DNA from: Bryobacterales bacterium
GTDB lineage: Bacteria > Acidobacteriota > Terriglobia > Bryobacterales > Bryobacteraceae
Direction: 5' to 3'
Assembly (NCBI GenBank): GCA_003166475.1
Contig: PMVV01000140.1
Span: forward strand, 2,847 to 36,541
DNA: 33,695 nt
This document shows, piece by piece, positions 21,620-29,321 of the stretch (the first letter of the stretch is position 1; every line of letters starts with the position of its first letter). Below the pieces are notes generated by a model. That model was given only the letters and a program-made list of their open reading frames with translations. It did not search any database and was not told the DNA's origin. Position numbers and translations under genes: made by a program.

Positions 21620-23854
21620 GTGGTGCTGGCGCGACGGCAGATCCGCATTCGTGGAGTGGTGCAGGGCGTAGGCTTCCGGCCTTTTGTGCATAATCTGGCG
21701 CGGCGGCTGGGCCTCGCAGGCTACGTCCTGAACTCGTCGGCCGGAGTGGTGGCGGAAGTGGAGGGTGCGCCGGCCGCGCTCGACAGCTTCGTCGAGAGCC
21801 TGCGTACCGAGGCGCCGCCGCTGGCGCGCATCGAAGAGATGTTCGTCGCGGAGATCGATCCGCTGGGCGAACGGGATTTCGCGATTCGCGAAAGCCAGGC
21901 GCGGGAGGGCGAGTTCGTGCTGGTATCGCCCGACGTGGCCACCTGTCCCGACTGCTACCGCGATTTCACCGATCTGGCCAACCGGCGGTACGGCTACGCC
22001 TTCACCAACTGCACCAATTGCGGCCCGCGCTATACGATTATCCGCGACATTCCGTACGACCGGCCCAACACCACCATGGCGGCCTTTCGCATGTGCGCGG
22101 CTTGCCAGGCGGAGTACGACGATCCGGGCAACCGGCGTTTTCATGCGCAGCCCAACGCCTGCGCGGAATGCGGGCCGCAATTGTCCGCGCCGATTTCCGA
22201 GGCGCGGCGGCGGCTGAGGGAGGGCGAGATTGTGGCCATCCGGGGACTGGGCGGGTTCCACCTGGCCTGCGATGCGCGCAACGATGGGGCGGTGCGGCTG
22301 CTGCGCGAGCGCAAACGCCGCAGCGACAAGCCGTTCGCTTTGATGGCGCGCGATGTAGCGGCGGTGGAAGCGTTCTGCGCGGTGTCGGACGACGATCGGC
22401 AGGCGCGCGCCAGCGCGCGGCGGCCCATCGTGATTCTGCCCCGGCTGGCGGATTCCGGCATTTCCGCGGCGGTCGCGCCGGGCAACAACACCATCGGCGT
22501 GATGCTGCCTTACACGCCGCTGCATCATCTGCTGTTCTCGGGCGCGCCGTACGATGCGCTGGTGATGACCAGCGGGAACCTCAGCGAGGAACCCATCGTG
22601 ACGTCGAACGAAGAGGCGCTCGACCGGCTGCGTCCGCTGGCCGACTGGTTTCTGCTGCACAATCGCGATATTTACATGCGCGCGGACGATTCGGTGGTGC
22701 GCACATTCGAAGGCGTGGAACGCGTGCTGCGCCGGTCGCGCGGGTTCGTGCCGCGGGCCATCGACCTGGGCATGGAAGTGGCCGAGATCCTGGCTTGCGG
22801 CGGCGAGTTGAAGAACACGTTCTGTCTAAGCAAGGGGCGCTACGCGGTGCTCAGCCAGCACATCGGCGACATGGAGAATTACGAAACGCTGGTCTTCTTT
22901 GAAGAGACGCTGGCCAACCTGAAGAAGCTCTTCCGCGTGGAGCCGCGGGCCGTGGCGCACGATCTGCATCCGGGGTACCTGAGCACGCAATACGCGCTGC
23001 GCGTGCCGGACCTGGAGAAGATCGGCGTGCAGCACCATCACGCGCACATCGCCAGTTGCATGGCCGAGAATGGATTGCGCGGGAAAGTAATCGGCGTGGC
23101 GCTGGATGGCACCGGCTACGGGACCGACGGCCAGATCTGGGGCGGGGAGTTCCTGGTGGCGGACTACGGCGGATTCGAACGGCGCGCGCACCTGCGCTAC
23201 GTGCCGCTGGCGGGTGGCGATGCGGCGGTGCGCCAACCCTGGCGGCCGGCGCTCGCGTATCTCGCCGACACGTACGGAGCGGCTGCCGAATTTCCGGAGT
23301 TGGCGATCTGGCGCGACGTTCCCGAGAGCCAGCGCAAGCTGGTGCGCGGCATGATCGCACAACGCGTGAACACCATCGATACGTCGTCTTGCGGACGGCT
23401 GTTCGACGCGGTGGCCGCAATCATCGGAGTGCGCCAGCAGATCAACTTCGAGGGCCAGGCGGCCATCGAACTGGAGACGATCGCGGCGGATGGCGTGGCA
23501 GACGGCTACCCGTTTGCGCTCGAAGGGGATTCCGTGGACTTCCGGCCGGCGATCGAACGCATCGTCGCGGAGGTGCGCGCAGGTACGCCGGCGCCGATGA
23601 TCGCGGCGCGGTTTCACAATACGATGGCGGAGGCGATCATGGAAGTCTGCCGGCGTTTGCGCGCGCAAGAGAAGCTAAACCGGGTGTGCCTGGGCGGCGG
23701 GACCTTTCAAAACATGAAGCTGCTGGCCCGTGCGCTGGCGGGTTTGCGGCGGCTCGATTTCGAGGTCTTCATCCACGCGCAGGTGCCGCCGAACGATGGC
23801 GGCATCGCGCTGGGACAGGCGGTGATTGCGACCGAAATACTGCGGCGCGGGTAA
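21620..23854 (+). CDS. hypF: Carbamoyltransferase HypF (hydrogenase maturation)
   Basis: A 744-residue maturation factor that turns carbamoyl phosphate into the cyanide ligand source for [NiFe]-hydrogenase. An acylphosphatase domain (IRGVVQGVGFRPF, about 10-95) comes first. The zinc finger pair has exact CX2C-X18-CX2C-X24-CX2C-X18-CX2C spacing (C109 to C184). A YrdC-like domain (about 195-380) and a Kae1-like carbamoyltransferase domain follow, with HHHAHIASCMAENGL, GVALDGTGYGTDG and LGGGTFQNMKLL. All domains are intact. GTG at 21620 places the acylphosphatase motif at the usual distance; GTG codons at 21584 and 21623 are alternatives, the former inside a repeat. No hypABCDE or hydrogenase genes are in the window. 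Confidence 0.94.
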   Translation: MVLARRQIRIRGVVQGVGFRPFVHNLARRLGLAGYVLNSSAGVVAEVEGAPAALDSFVESLRTEAPPLARIEEMFVAEIDPLGERDFAIRESQAREGEFVLVSPDVATCPDCYRDFTDLANRRYGYAFTNCTNCGPRYTIIRDIPYDRPNTTMAAFRMCAACQAEYDDPGNRRFHAQPNACAECGPQLSAPISEARRRLREGEIVAIRGLGGFHLACDARNDGAVRLLRERKRRSDKPFALMARDVAAVEAFCAVSDDDRQARASARRPIVILPRLADSGISAAVAPGNNTIGVMLPYTPLHHLLFSGAPYDALVMTSGNLSEEPIVTSNEEALDRLRPLADWFLLHNRDIYMRADDSVVRTFEGVERVLRRSRGFVPRAIDLGMEVAEILACGGELKNTFCLSKGRYAVLSQHIGDMENYETLVFFEETLANLKKLFRVEPRAVAHDLHPGYLSTQYALRVPDLEKIGVQHHHAHIASCMAENGLRGKVIGVALDGTGYGTDGQIWGGEFLVADYGGFERRAHLRYVPLAGGDAAVRQPWRPALAYLADTYGAAAEFPELAIWRDVPESQRKLVRGMIAQRVNTIDTSSCGRLFDAVAAIIGVRQQINFEGQAAIELETIAADGVADGYPFALEGDSVDFRPAIERIVAEVRAGTPAPMIAARFHNTMAEAIMEVCRRLRAQEKLNRVCLGGGTFQNMKLLARALAGLRRLDFEVFIHAQVPPNDGGIALGQAVIATEILRRG

Positions 23855-24304
23855 TCAGGGCATCTTTATCGTGTCGTCGAAGGGCAAGTCGACTTCGACG
23901 GTCTTGCCTGCGTCGATGCTTATGGGCGCGGGTTTGGGGGGCTCTTTGGTGTACAGGCCAGCGGAGGAGCCGGACGGAGGCGGGCCGGATGCGCCATCAT
24001 ATTCCCCTTTGGGGTCGTAAATGGCGGCAGTATAAACCGGCGAACTGCCGATGTCGGAAAACGTAACTGTTCCATCCTTGGCCGCGGTCATCTGCATCCC
24101 GGTGGGCATCGCGTTGCCCTGCATAAAGTCCGGCGAATCGAACAGGAACACCTGGATTTTGTGTTTGTCGTCGACCGTTCCGGACCCGGTGTACTTCACA
24201 TTCACCTTCAGGGTGCGGGTGGCGGCCTTGTCCTGGGCTTTTCCGAATTGGAAGCCGGACGCCAGGATCAACAGGCCTGCGGCGAGGTAAAAACTCTTCT
24301 TCAT
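23855..24304 (-). CDS. Small exported protein of unknown function
   Basis: A 149-residue protein with a signal peptide (MKKSFYLAAGLLILASGFQF, cleavage near GKA-QD). A single predicted beta-sandwich domain follows, with strands such as LKVNVKYTG, KIQVFLFDSPDF, GTVTFSDIG, YTAAIYDP and KTVEVDLPF. This resembles DUF2141- or carboxypeptidase-regulatory-like folds, but I cannot assign it firmly. A proline/glycine/serine-rich loop lies at about 105-125. The ATG at 24304 has AAGGAG nine bases upstream, and TTATAC about 25-30 nt before the ATG is a possible -10. Its stop abuts the hypF stop with no gap. Confidence 0.65.
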   Translation of the reverse strand: MKKSFYLAAGLLILASGFQFGKAQDKAATRTLKVNVKYTGSGTVDDKHKIQVFLFDSPDFMQGNAMPTGMQMTAAKDGTVTFSDIGSSPVYTAAIYDPKGEYDGASGPPPSGSSAGLYTKEPPKPAPISIDAGKTVEVDLPFDDTIKMP

Positions 24305-24399
24305 TGCGCTGGTCTCCTTCTTGAGGTATAACGCCGATGACGGCGATCTTGTTCCCAGGATCTCACAGATTGGGTGGGGCGGTTTTTGAGGGCGGAATT

Positions 24400-24684
24400 C
24401 TAACGGCTGCGGCTGGAATGTTGCCGGGCCTCGCGCTTGAGGCGCCGTTGCCGGTTGTTTTCTACCCAGGCGCGATAGAGGTCGACGGAGGCCTGCACTG
24501 CGGGAGACACCGACGAGTAGTCCCGGACACCGACAAGGACTTCTCCGACTAGGCGGGCATCTTCTTCTTCCAGGCTGGCGAGACGCTTTTTCTTCATTTC
24601 CTCCGGCGAGCCAGGAAACTGTGCCAATGCAGCAATCACGTTTGCGTCGTGGTGCGTAAACCGGAGCATGTTTACGGTCGCCAT
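24400..24684 (-). CDS. Small charged protein of unknown function
   Basis: A 94-residue, mostly helical and highly charged protein (EEMKKKRLASLEEEDARLVG; C-terminal NNRQRRLKREARQ). I recognise no family. The ATG at 24684 starts MATVNMLRFTHHDANVI; longer versions run into the end of the nitrilase-like frame. It lies 10 bp after the restored end of the nitrilase-like gene, so the two probably form an operon and may work together. The 95-bp stretch up to 24304 holds only a partial GTGGGGCGG repeat. Confidence 0.5.
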   Translation of the reverse strand: MATVNMLRFTHHDANVIAALAQFPGSPEEMKKKRLASLEEEDARLVGEVLVGVRDYSSVSPAVQASVDLYRAWVENNRQRRLKREARQHSSRSR

Positions 24685-24694
24685 ATTCCCAAGT

Positions 24695-26270
24695 TTACCG
24701 CTTTTGGGTTTTGGCCGCAGCGCTGATCGGATGCACTCCCGAAAGAATCGGGAAGGCGGCATTGCCGCCATCTCCTCGCCCGTCGGCCGTGAACTCCTCG
24801 TCGTAGCGGGTCGATAGCGAGACGGCGATGGCGTCAGCGCCAGGTGGGAGTTCAATTTCTGTCGCGCCGTTGAAGCGATCCTTCCACAGCGCTACGACAC
24901 GCGAACGGCTTGGGGCGGCTGAGTTGGGCCATGCCGAGACTGGTGAGCGAGAGCACTGAGCAACCGGGATCATCCGCTAAAACAGTCGCGTAACGCGCGG
25001 CCCAGCGTTCTTTGGTTTGGGGGCCATCCATCAGCAGAGCGATCACGAGATTTGGTCCGACGGCGCGGACAATGTTCGCCACCGGGTCGGGCCGTGCCAA
25101 GTCTTCACAGACTAGCGCGCACAGCACCAGATCCTCACTTATCGACATGAAATTCAGATGCCGGTCGGTGCAGTCAGTAAACTCCCACCATTCGCGGTAT
25201 GGTGACAGGACACCTCCCAAGCCGTATTGGATTACTTGGCTCTCGTCCAGCTTCCAGGGGTGGTGCTTCCTCTGGGCGACGTCTTCGAGTGATCGAAACG
25301 AAAGCCTCACTTCGTTCGTCCCACGCTTGCCATCGGTCCCGCTGCGGCCTACGCCGGCGACTATGAAACACTCCGGAGGGAGGCGATCCCGCAGGGCGCG
25401 AAATTGTTCGTCCGTGATTGAAAGCTCCGGCAAAACAACCCCGTCGATTCTGCCCAGCTTGCGCTTGGCCTCGGCATGCAAGGCTTCGACGAGGGCGGAC
25501 AGGTCCTCGGGACGGCTTTCGGAGTCATGGGTAAACGTGAAGAAGCCAAAACCCTCGGGCAATCTGGCTGCTGCATCGGCTGTCTCGCGGAATTGATTGA
25601 CGAGTACCTCGAACGGCCAGGGGATCAACAGCAGGTTCATCGAGTCGCTTTGAAGAAACGGACTGGACTGCCACTGCGGCGTAACCTCGCTGGCATCGCA
25701 CAGGGCCAAATAATGCGACAACGACCGTTCAGTCAAGCCATTCTGAGGAGTGTGCATTCGCGGAAGGACGCGTAACCGGGATGGGTCAATATCGTGACAC
25801 AGAGTGCCCTCCTCCGCCAAGAGGTCAGACCCAAGATCCTGTATGGGATCGTCTTTGCCCGCCGCTTGATCTTTCGGGGCACCGACCCCTTCGCAAGCTT
25901 CATCGGCGACCGCGACAAGCGTCATGAGGGCTTCGCAGAGGGCGCGTTGATCCCGTGTCTCTTTGAGCAGCATCGCAAACGATTGGCATACGACCTGCCA
26001 CTCGCCTTCCAGATCGCCAGGGTAAGCCTTTGGCTGAGATCTCTGCCATTTCTCGCCCAGTTCGCGCGTTTGGGCGGACCATGCTTCGAGCGCACCGCCC
26101 TTGGAGTCAAGCGGCCAATCGCGAAGAAGCGCCGCGTAGGCCCCGGTCCGCTTTAGCAATGCCAGGCACAGGGCGAAGCAATCGGGCGGCCACCACGGAA
26201 AGGTCGTATCGTTCTGCAGCCGCGGGAGAATCCCGATGAGAAACTCGCCAATTGTGGCCTCGCCCGCCAT
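24695..26270 (-). pseudogene. Nitrilase-superfamily protein, frameshifted
   Basis: The frame from ATG 26270 runs to a stop at 24852. The plausible C-terminus (RVVALWKDRFNGATEIELPPGADAI...) lies in the adjacent frame, ending at 24695. Dropping one base near 24905-24925 (GGGG/CTTGG region) joins them into 524 residues. The C-terminal half (about 210-450) keeps the nitrilase triad: E282 in VLPELSIT, K335 in QRKHHPW, and C388 in ALVCEDLARPD. Residues 1-200 are helical and unrecognised. Nitrilase domains of this style also occur with defence reverse transcriptases (DRT/UG1-UG5), but no RT is present here. It lies 9 bp after lysC. It could be a true mutation, a sequencing error, or recoding. Confidence 0.6.
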
Positions 26271-26279
26271 GACAGCCCG

Positions 26280-27686
26280 TCACTGCCCCATGCCACACTC
26301 CGCATGCACTGCGCGCACCGCCTTCTCCAGCCCGTCGCGGCTGACCACGATGGCGATGGTCAGTTCGCTGGAGCCCTGCGCGATGGCGATGATGTTCACT
26401 TTCTCGCGCGAGATAGCCGTGAAGATGCGCCCGGCCGTGCCGGGCTTGCCTTGCATGCCTTCGCCGACGACGGCCAGCAGACCGACCTGCTCATCCACCT
26501 GGATGGGGTACACGTAGTCGTGGGCCAGTTCTAGCGCGAGGGCGGATTCCAGGGCCTGCCGGCTTTTCGCCAATTCCTCCGTGCGCACCAGGAAGCAGAA
26601 ATTCTGGCGGTAGCTGGAGCTGGAAAACACCAGTACCTCGACGTTGGCGCGATCGAGTGCGTCGAGCGCGCGCGCCATCACGTGCGCGCCGCTCAACTCG
26701 GGGCTGGCGGGCTGTAGCGAGATGAGCGCCACCCGTGCGAGCGAAGTCACCGCGCGCGCGCCCGTGGCCGCGCCGATGGACGGCAGAATGCGCGTGCCGG
26801 GCTTTTCGGGCGCGAAGCTGTTCTTGCTCCAGACCGGAATCTGCTTCTCGATCAGCGGCGCCAGCGTGCGCGGATGCAACACCTTGGCGCCGTTGTAGGC
26901 GAGCTCCGCGGCTTCGGCGTAGGTGACTTCGTGCAACACCACCGCGGAAGGCACCAGGCGCGGATCGGCGCTCATGATGCCATCCACATCGGTCCAGATC
27001 CATAACTCGGCGGCGTCCAGCGCGGCCGAGAGAATCGACGCGGAGAAATCGGAGCCGCCGCGGCCCAGCGTGGTGGGACGCCCATCGGCGGTGGCGCCGT
27101 TGAAGCCGGTGACCACCGGCAGGATGCCGTGTTCGAGCAGCGGCAGCAGGCGCGCGCGCGACTTGGCGCGCGTAGGTTCCATGAGCGGCGAGGCATTCCC
27201 GAAGACCGCGTCGGTGACCACGATCTCCGCCGCGTTGACGGCTTCGGCGGGCGTGCCTTGCGCATTCAGGTATTGGGCGATGAGCAGCGCCGAGAGCCGC
27301 TCGCCAATGGCCACGGCCTCATCCACCGAGCGCGGCGGCATTTCGTTGAGCATCAGCATGCCGCCGGCGATGCGTTGGAACTCGGCGATCAGATAGGCGA
27401 TGCCTTCCGCAGCCCCTTCCTGCCGTTCGGGCGGCAGCAACTCGCGGCAGGTCGCGAGGTGACGCTCGCGCAGCTTGGCGACATTGGCCTCAAGGCCAGC
27501 CTGGTCTCCGGCTTCGGCGCGGCGCAGGGTGTCGAGCAGCAAGTCCGTGATTTTGGACATTGCCGAAACCACAATGGCCACCGGCCGGCGCGCCTTCTGT
27601 TCCGCGGCGATGCCCGCAGCGACACGCATGCGCTCGGCCGAGCCTACGCTGGTGCCGCCGAATTTCATTACGAGCAGATCGTTCAA
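26280..27686 (-). CDS. lysC: Aspartate kinase
   Basis: A 468-residue enzyme phosphorylating aspartate, the first step towards lysine, threonine and methionine. The N-terminal kinase domain has KFGGTS at 8-13, GERLSALL, and TTLGRGGSDFSA with the catalytic residues. WTDVDGIMSADPR completes the ATP/aspartate site. Two C-terminal ACT domains (about 320-468, including VGEGMQGKPGTAGRIFTAI and NIIAIAQGSSELTIAIVV) indicate feedback inhibition by end products. The length fits a monofunctional kinase. The start is TTG at 27686, overlapping the cmk stop (TTGA), with AAGGA seven bases upstream. It is part of the lipoprotein-cmk-lysC operon. Confidence 0.95.
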   Translation of the reverse strand: MNDLLVMKFGGTSVGSAERMRVAAGIAAEQKARRPVAIVVSAMSKITDLLLDTLRRAEAGDQAGLEANVAKLRERHLATCRELLPPERQEGAAEGIAYLIAEFQRIAGGMLMLNEMPPRSVDEAVAIGERLSALLIAQYLNAQGTPAEAVNAAEIVVTDAVFGNASPLMEPTRAKSRARLLPLLEHGILPVVTGFNGATADGRPTTLGRGGSDFSASILSAALDAAELWIWTDVDGIMSADPRLVPSAVVLHEVTYAEAAELAYNGAKVLHPRTLAPLIEKQIPVWSKNSFAPEKPGTRILPSIGAATGARAVTSLARVALISLQPASPELSGAHVMARALDALDRANVEVLVFSSSSYRQNFCFLVRTEELAKSRQALESALALELAHDYVYPIQVDEQVGLLAVVGEGMQGKPGTAGRIFTAISREKVNIIAIAQGSSELTIAIVVSRDGLEKAVRAVHAECGMGQ

Positions 27687-28378
27687 CTGAAATCCTTTCC
27701 GTTAGTTAATCGTGCCCGCACCACCCTTAAAATCTCTTCTTCGACGCCATCGAGCGAAAGCCCCGTGGAATCGATGTAGACGGCGTCGGGAGCCTGGGTG
27801 AGCGGCGCTTCGGCGCGGGTACGGTCGCGCCGGTCGCGTTCCTGCATCTGGGCGGCGACGGCCTCCGGGGGCGCGGATTCGCCCTGGTCGCGGAAGTCGC
27901 GCAGGCGGCGGCTGACGCGCTCCTGGGGATCGGCGTCCAGGAAGATTTTGACGTCCGCGTCGGGGAACACCACGGTGCCGATGTCGCGGCCTTCCATAAT
28001 GACACTGGTGCGCTCGCCCAGAGCGCGCTGCTTCTCCACCAGGGCGCGGCGCACGCCCGGAATGACGGCTACCACGGAGGCCTGCTGGCCCACTTCGGGG
28101 GTGCGGATGGCGGCGGTCACGTCCTCGCCATTAAGCAGGATTTGCAGGCCCGCCGGCTGCAATTCGATATCGGCGGCGCGCGCCAACTGTTCCATGCGGT
28201 GCATGTCCGCGGGGTCCGCGTTTTGCCGCATGGCCCACAGCGCCACGGCCCGGTACATCGCGCCGGAGTCGATGTAGGTGAACCCCAGGCGCTCCGCCAA
28301 GCGGCGCGCGATGGTGCTCTTGCCGGCGCCGGCGGGCCCGTCGATTGCGATGACCACTCGCCGGGATTGCTTTGCCAC
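27683..28378 (-). CDS. cmk: Cytidylate kinase
   Basis: A 231-residue (d)CMP kinase. The P-loop GPAGAGKST is at 14-22, the substrate-binding YIDSGAMYRAVA at about 35-46, and VIMEGRDIGTVVFPDADVKIFLDA marks the catalytic centre. The lid region is RRLRDFRDQG to RDRRDRTRAEAPL, and the C-terminal part YIDSTGLSLDGVEEEIL is typical. The length matches bacterial Cmk. The start is GTG at 28378, sharing one base with the upstream lipoprotein stop (TAGTG). It overlaps lysC by 4 bp, an arrangement that would couple nucleotide and amino acid synthesis genes by translation. Confidence 0.96.
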   Translation of the reverse strand: MAKQSRRVVIAIDGPAGAGKSTIARRLAERLGFTYIDSGAMYRAVALWAMRQNADPADMHRMEQLARAADIELQPAGLQILLNGEDVTAAIRTPEVGQQASVVAVIPGVRRALVEKQRALGERTSVIMEGRDIGTVVFPDADVKIFLDADPQERVSRRLRDFRDQGESAPPEAVAAQMQERDRRDRTRAEAPLTQAPDAVYIDSTGLSLDGVEEEILRVVRARLTNGKDFS

Positions 28379-28890
28379 TATTTCTTGTCCGTAAGGATCT
28401 GCATGACGTGGCGCTTGTCGCTACTGTCGCTGATTTGCAGCGTGAGCTGTCGCTGGTCCTTGGTGGAGGTGAGCATGGTCAACTGCGCTGTTGTCATTGT
28501 GGATTCGGTCTTCCAGCCGTTGCTATCCAGTCCTTTCTTGTAGAAATCGACGATTTTGTCGATAGCGTCGGCCGATTCCAGCACCAGGTTGCGCGCGTTC
28601 TCCTGGGAGATGGACTGCGACATCACGATCTTGGCTGGGCTGTAGATGGGCACGTCCTTCGGGTAATCGTCCGGAACCTTGTTCCGATTGAAGTTGAGGG
28701 TGGCGGTCTGGCCGTCTTTGCCGGTTACCGTTACCGTGCCGGCATCCTTTCCTTTCTCCTGGTAGCTGACCTTCCCGTCGGCGGTGGTGACCGTGTGGGA
28801 TCGGCTACAGGCGGCGCCTGCGCACAGCAAGCTGGCGGCCAGCAGGGCGCCGAGCGGGCGCAGCGGTTTTTTCGCGATTGAAGAGTACAT
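28378..28890 (-). CDS. Putative lipoprotein of unknown function
   Basis: A 170-residue protein with an N-terminal hydrophobic segment ending LLCAGAAC-SRS. The cysteine suggests lipid attachment, although the -3 residue (G) is not ideal for a lipobox. The rest is hydrophilic. VPDDYPKDVPIYSPAKIVMS followed by DAIDKIVDFYKKGLDSNGWK is a pattern I recall from other small exported bacterial proteins without known function. The ATG at 28890 has TATTCT (preceded by TGC) 7 nt upstream and no ribosome binding site. It heads the cmk-lysC operon and diverges from the metallopeptidase gene across only 21 bp. Confidence 0.65.
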   Translation of the reverse strand: MYSSIAKKPLRPLGALLAASLLCAGAACSRSHTVTTADGKVSYQEKGKDAGTVTVTGKDGQTATLNFNRNKVPDDYPKDVPIYSPAKIVMSQSISQENARNLVLESADAIDKIVDFYKKGLDSNGWKTESTMTTAQLTMLTSTKDQRQLTLQISDSSDKRHVMQILTDKK

Positions 28891-28911
28891 GGAAGGTAGA
28901 ATAGCAGGAGC
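28891..28911. promoter_or_regulatory. Divergent promoter with overlapping -10 hexamers
   Basis: The whole 21-bp gap between two divergent start codons. Plus strand TAGAAT (28897-28902) precedes the ATG at 28912 by 9 nt. Minus strand TATTCT (28898-28903) precedes the ATG at 28890 by 7 nt. The hexamers share five positions, so both genes cannot be bound by polymerase at once. Any -35 elements would lie inside the opposite coding regions. Confidence 0.5.
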
Positions 28912-29307
28912 ATGAGTCCGGATGAATTCGACAAGTTGGTGCAAGGGGCCTACGGGCGGATCCCCAGCCGGTTTCGGGGCCGGCTGAAGAACGTGGCGAT
29001 GCTGGTGGAGGCGGAACCATCGGCGGCGCAACTGGCGGAAGCCGGGGTGGGACCGGGGGGCACTTTGCTGGGCCTGTATCAAGGGCGGCCATTGACCCAG
29101 CGCAGCGTTTTCGAGAGCTTCGCAATGCCGGACCGGATCACCATATTCCAGGGTCCGCACGAACGGCTGGCGCACGGGGAAGCGCACCTGAAGCGGATGG
29201 TGGAAGACACGGTCTGGCACGAGGTGGCGCACTATTTCGGCATGGACGAGCGGCAGGTACGCGCGGCGGAGAGGAGGCGGGCCGGCGCCGCCCGCCGTGC
29301 CAGGTAA
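28912..29307 (+). CDS. Metallopeptidase family protein (HExxH, PF06262-type)
   Basis: A 131-residue compact zincin. HEVAHYFGMDE at 103-113 gives the zinc ligands H103 and H107, the catalytic E104, and a third acidic or histidine-type ligand position at D112/E113, matching the family pattern HExxHxxGxxD. The N-terminus MSPDEFDKLVQGAYGRIP is the family's usual opening, which supports ATG 28912. The protein is cytoplasmic with no signal. Its biological substrate is unknown. AGGAG directly abuts the ATG (one base apart), too close for normal use; TAGAAT lies 9 nt upstream. Confidence 0.88.
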   Translation: MSPDEFDKLVQGAYGRIPSRFRGRLKNVAMLVEAEPSAAQLAEAGVGPGGTLLGLYQGRPLTQRSVFESFAMPDRITIFQGPHERLAHGEAHLKRMVEDTVWHEVAHYFGMDERQVRAAERRRAGAARRAR

Positions 29308-29321
29308 TTAGTGTTTGCGTC

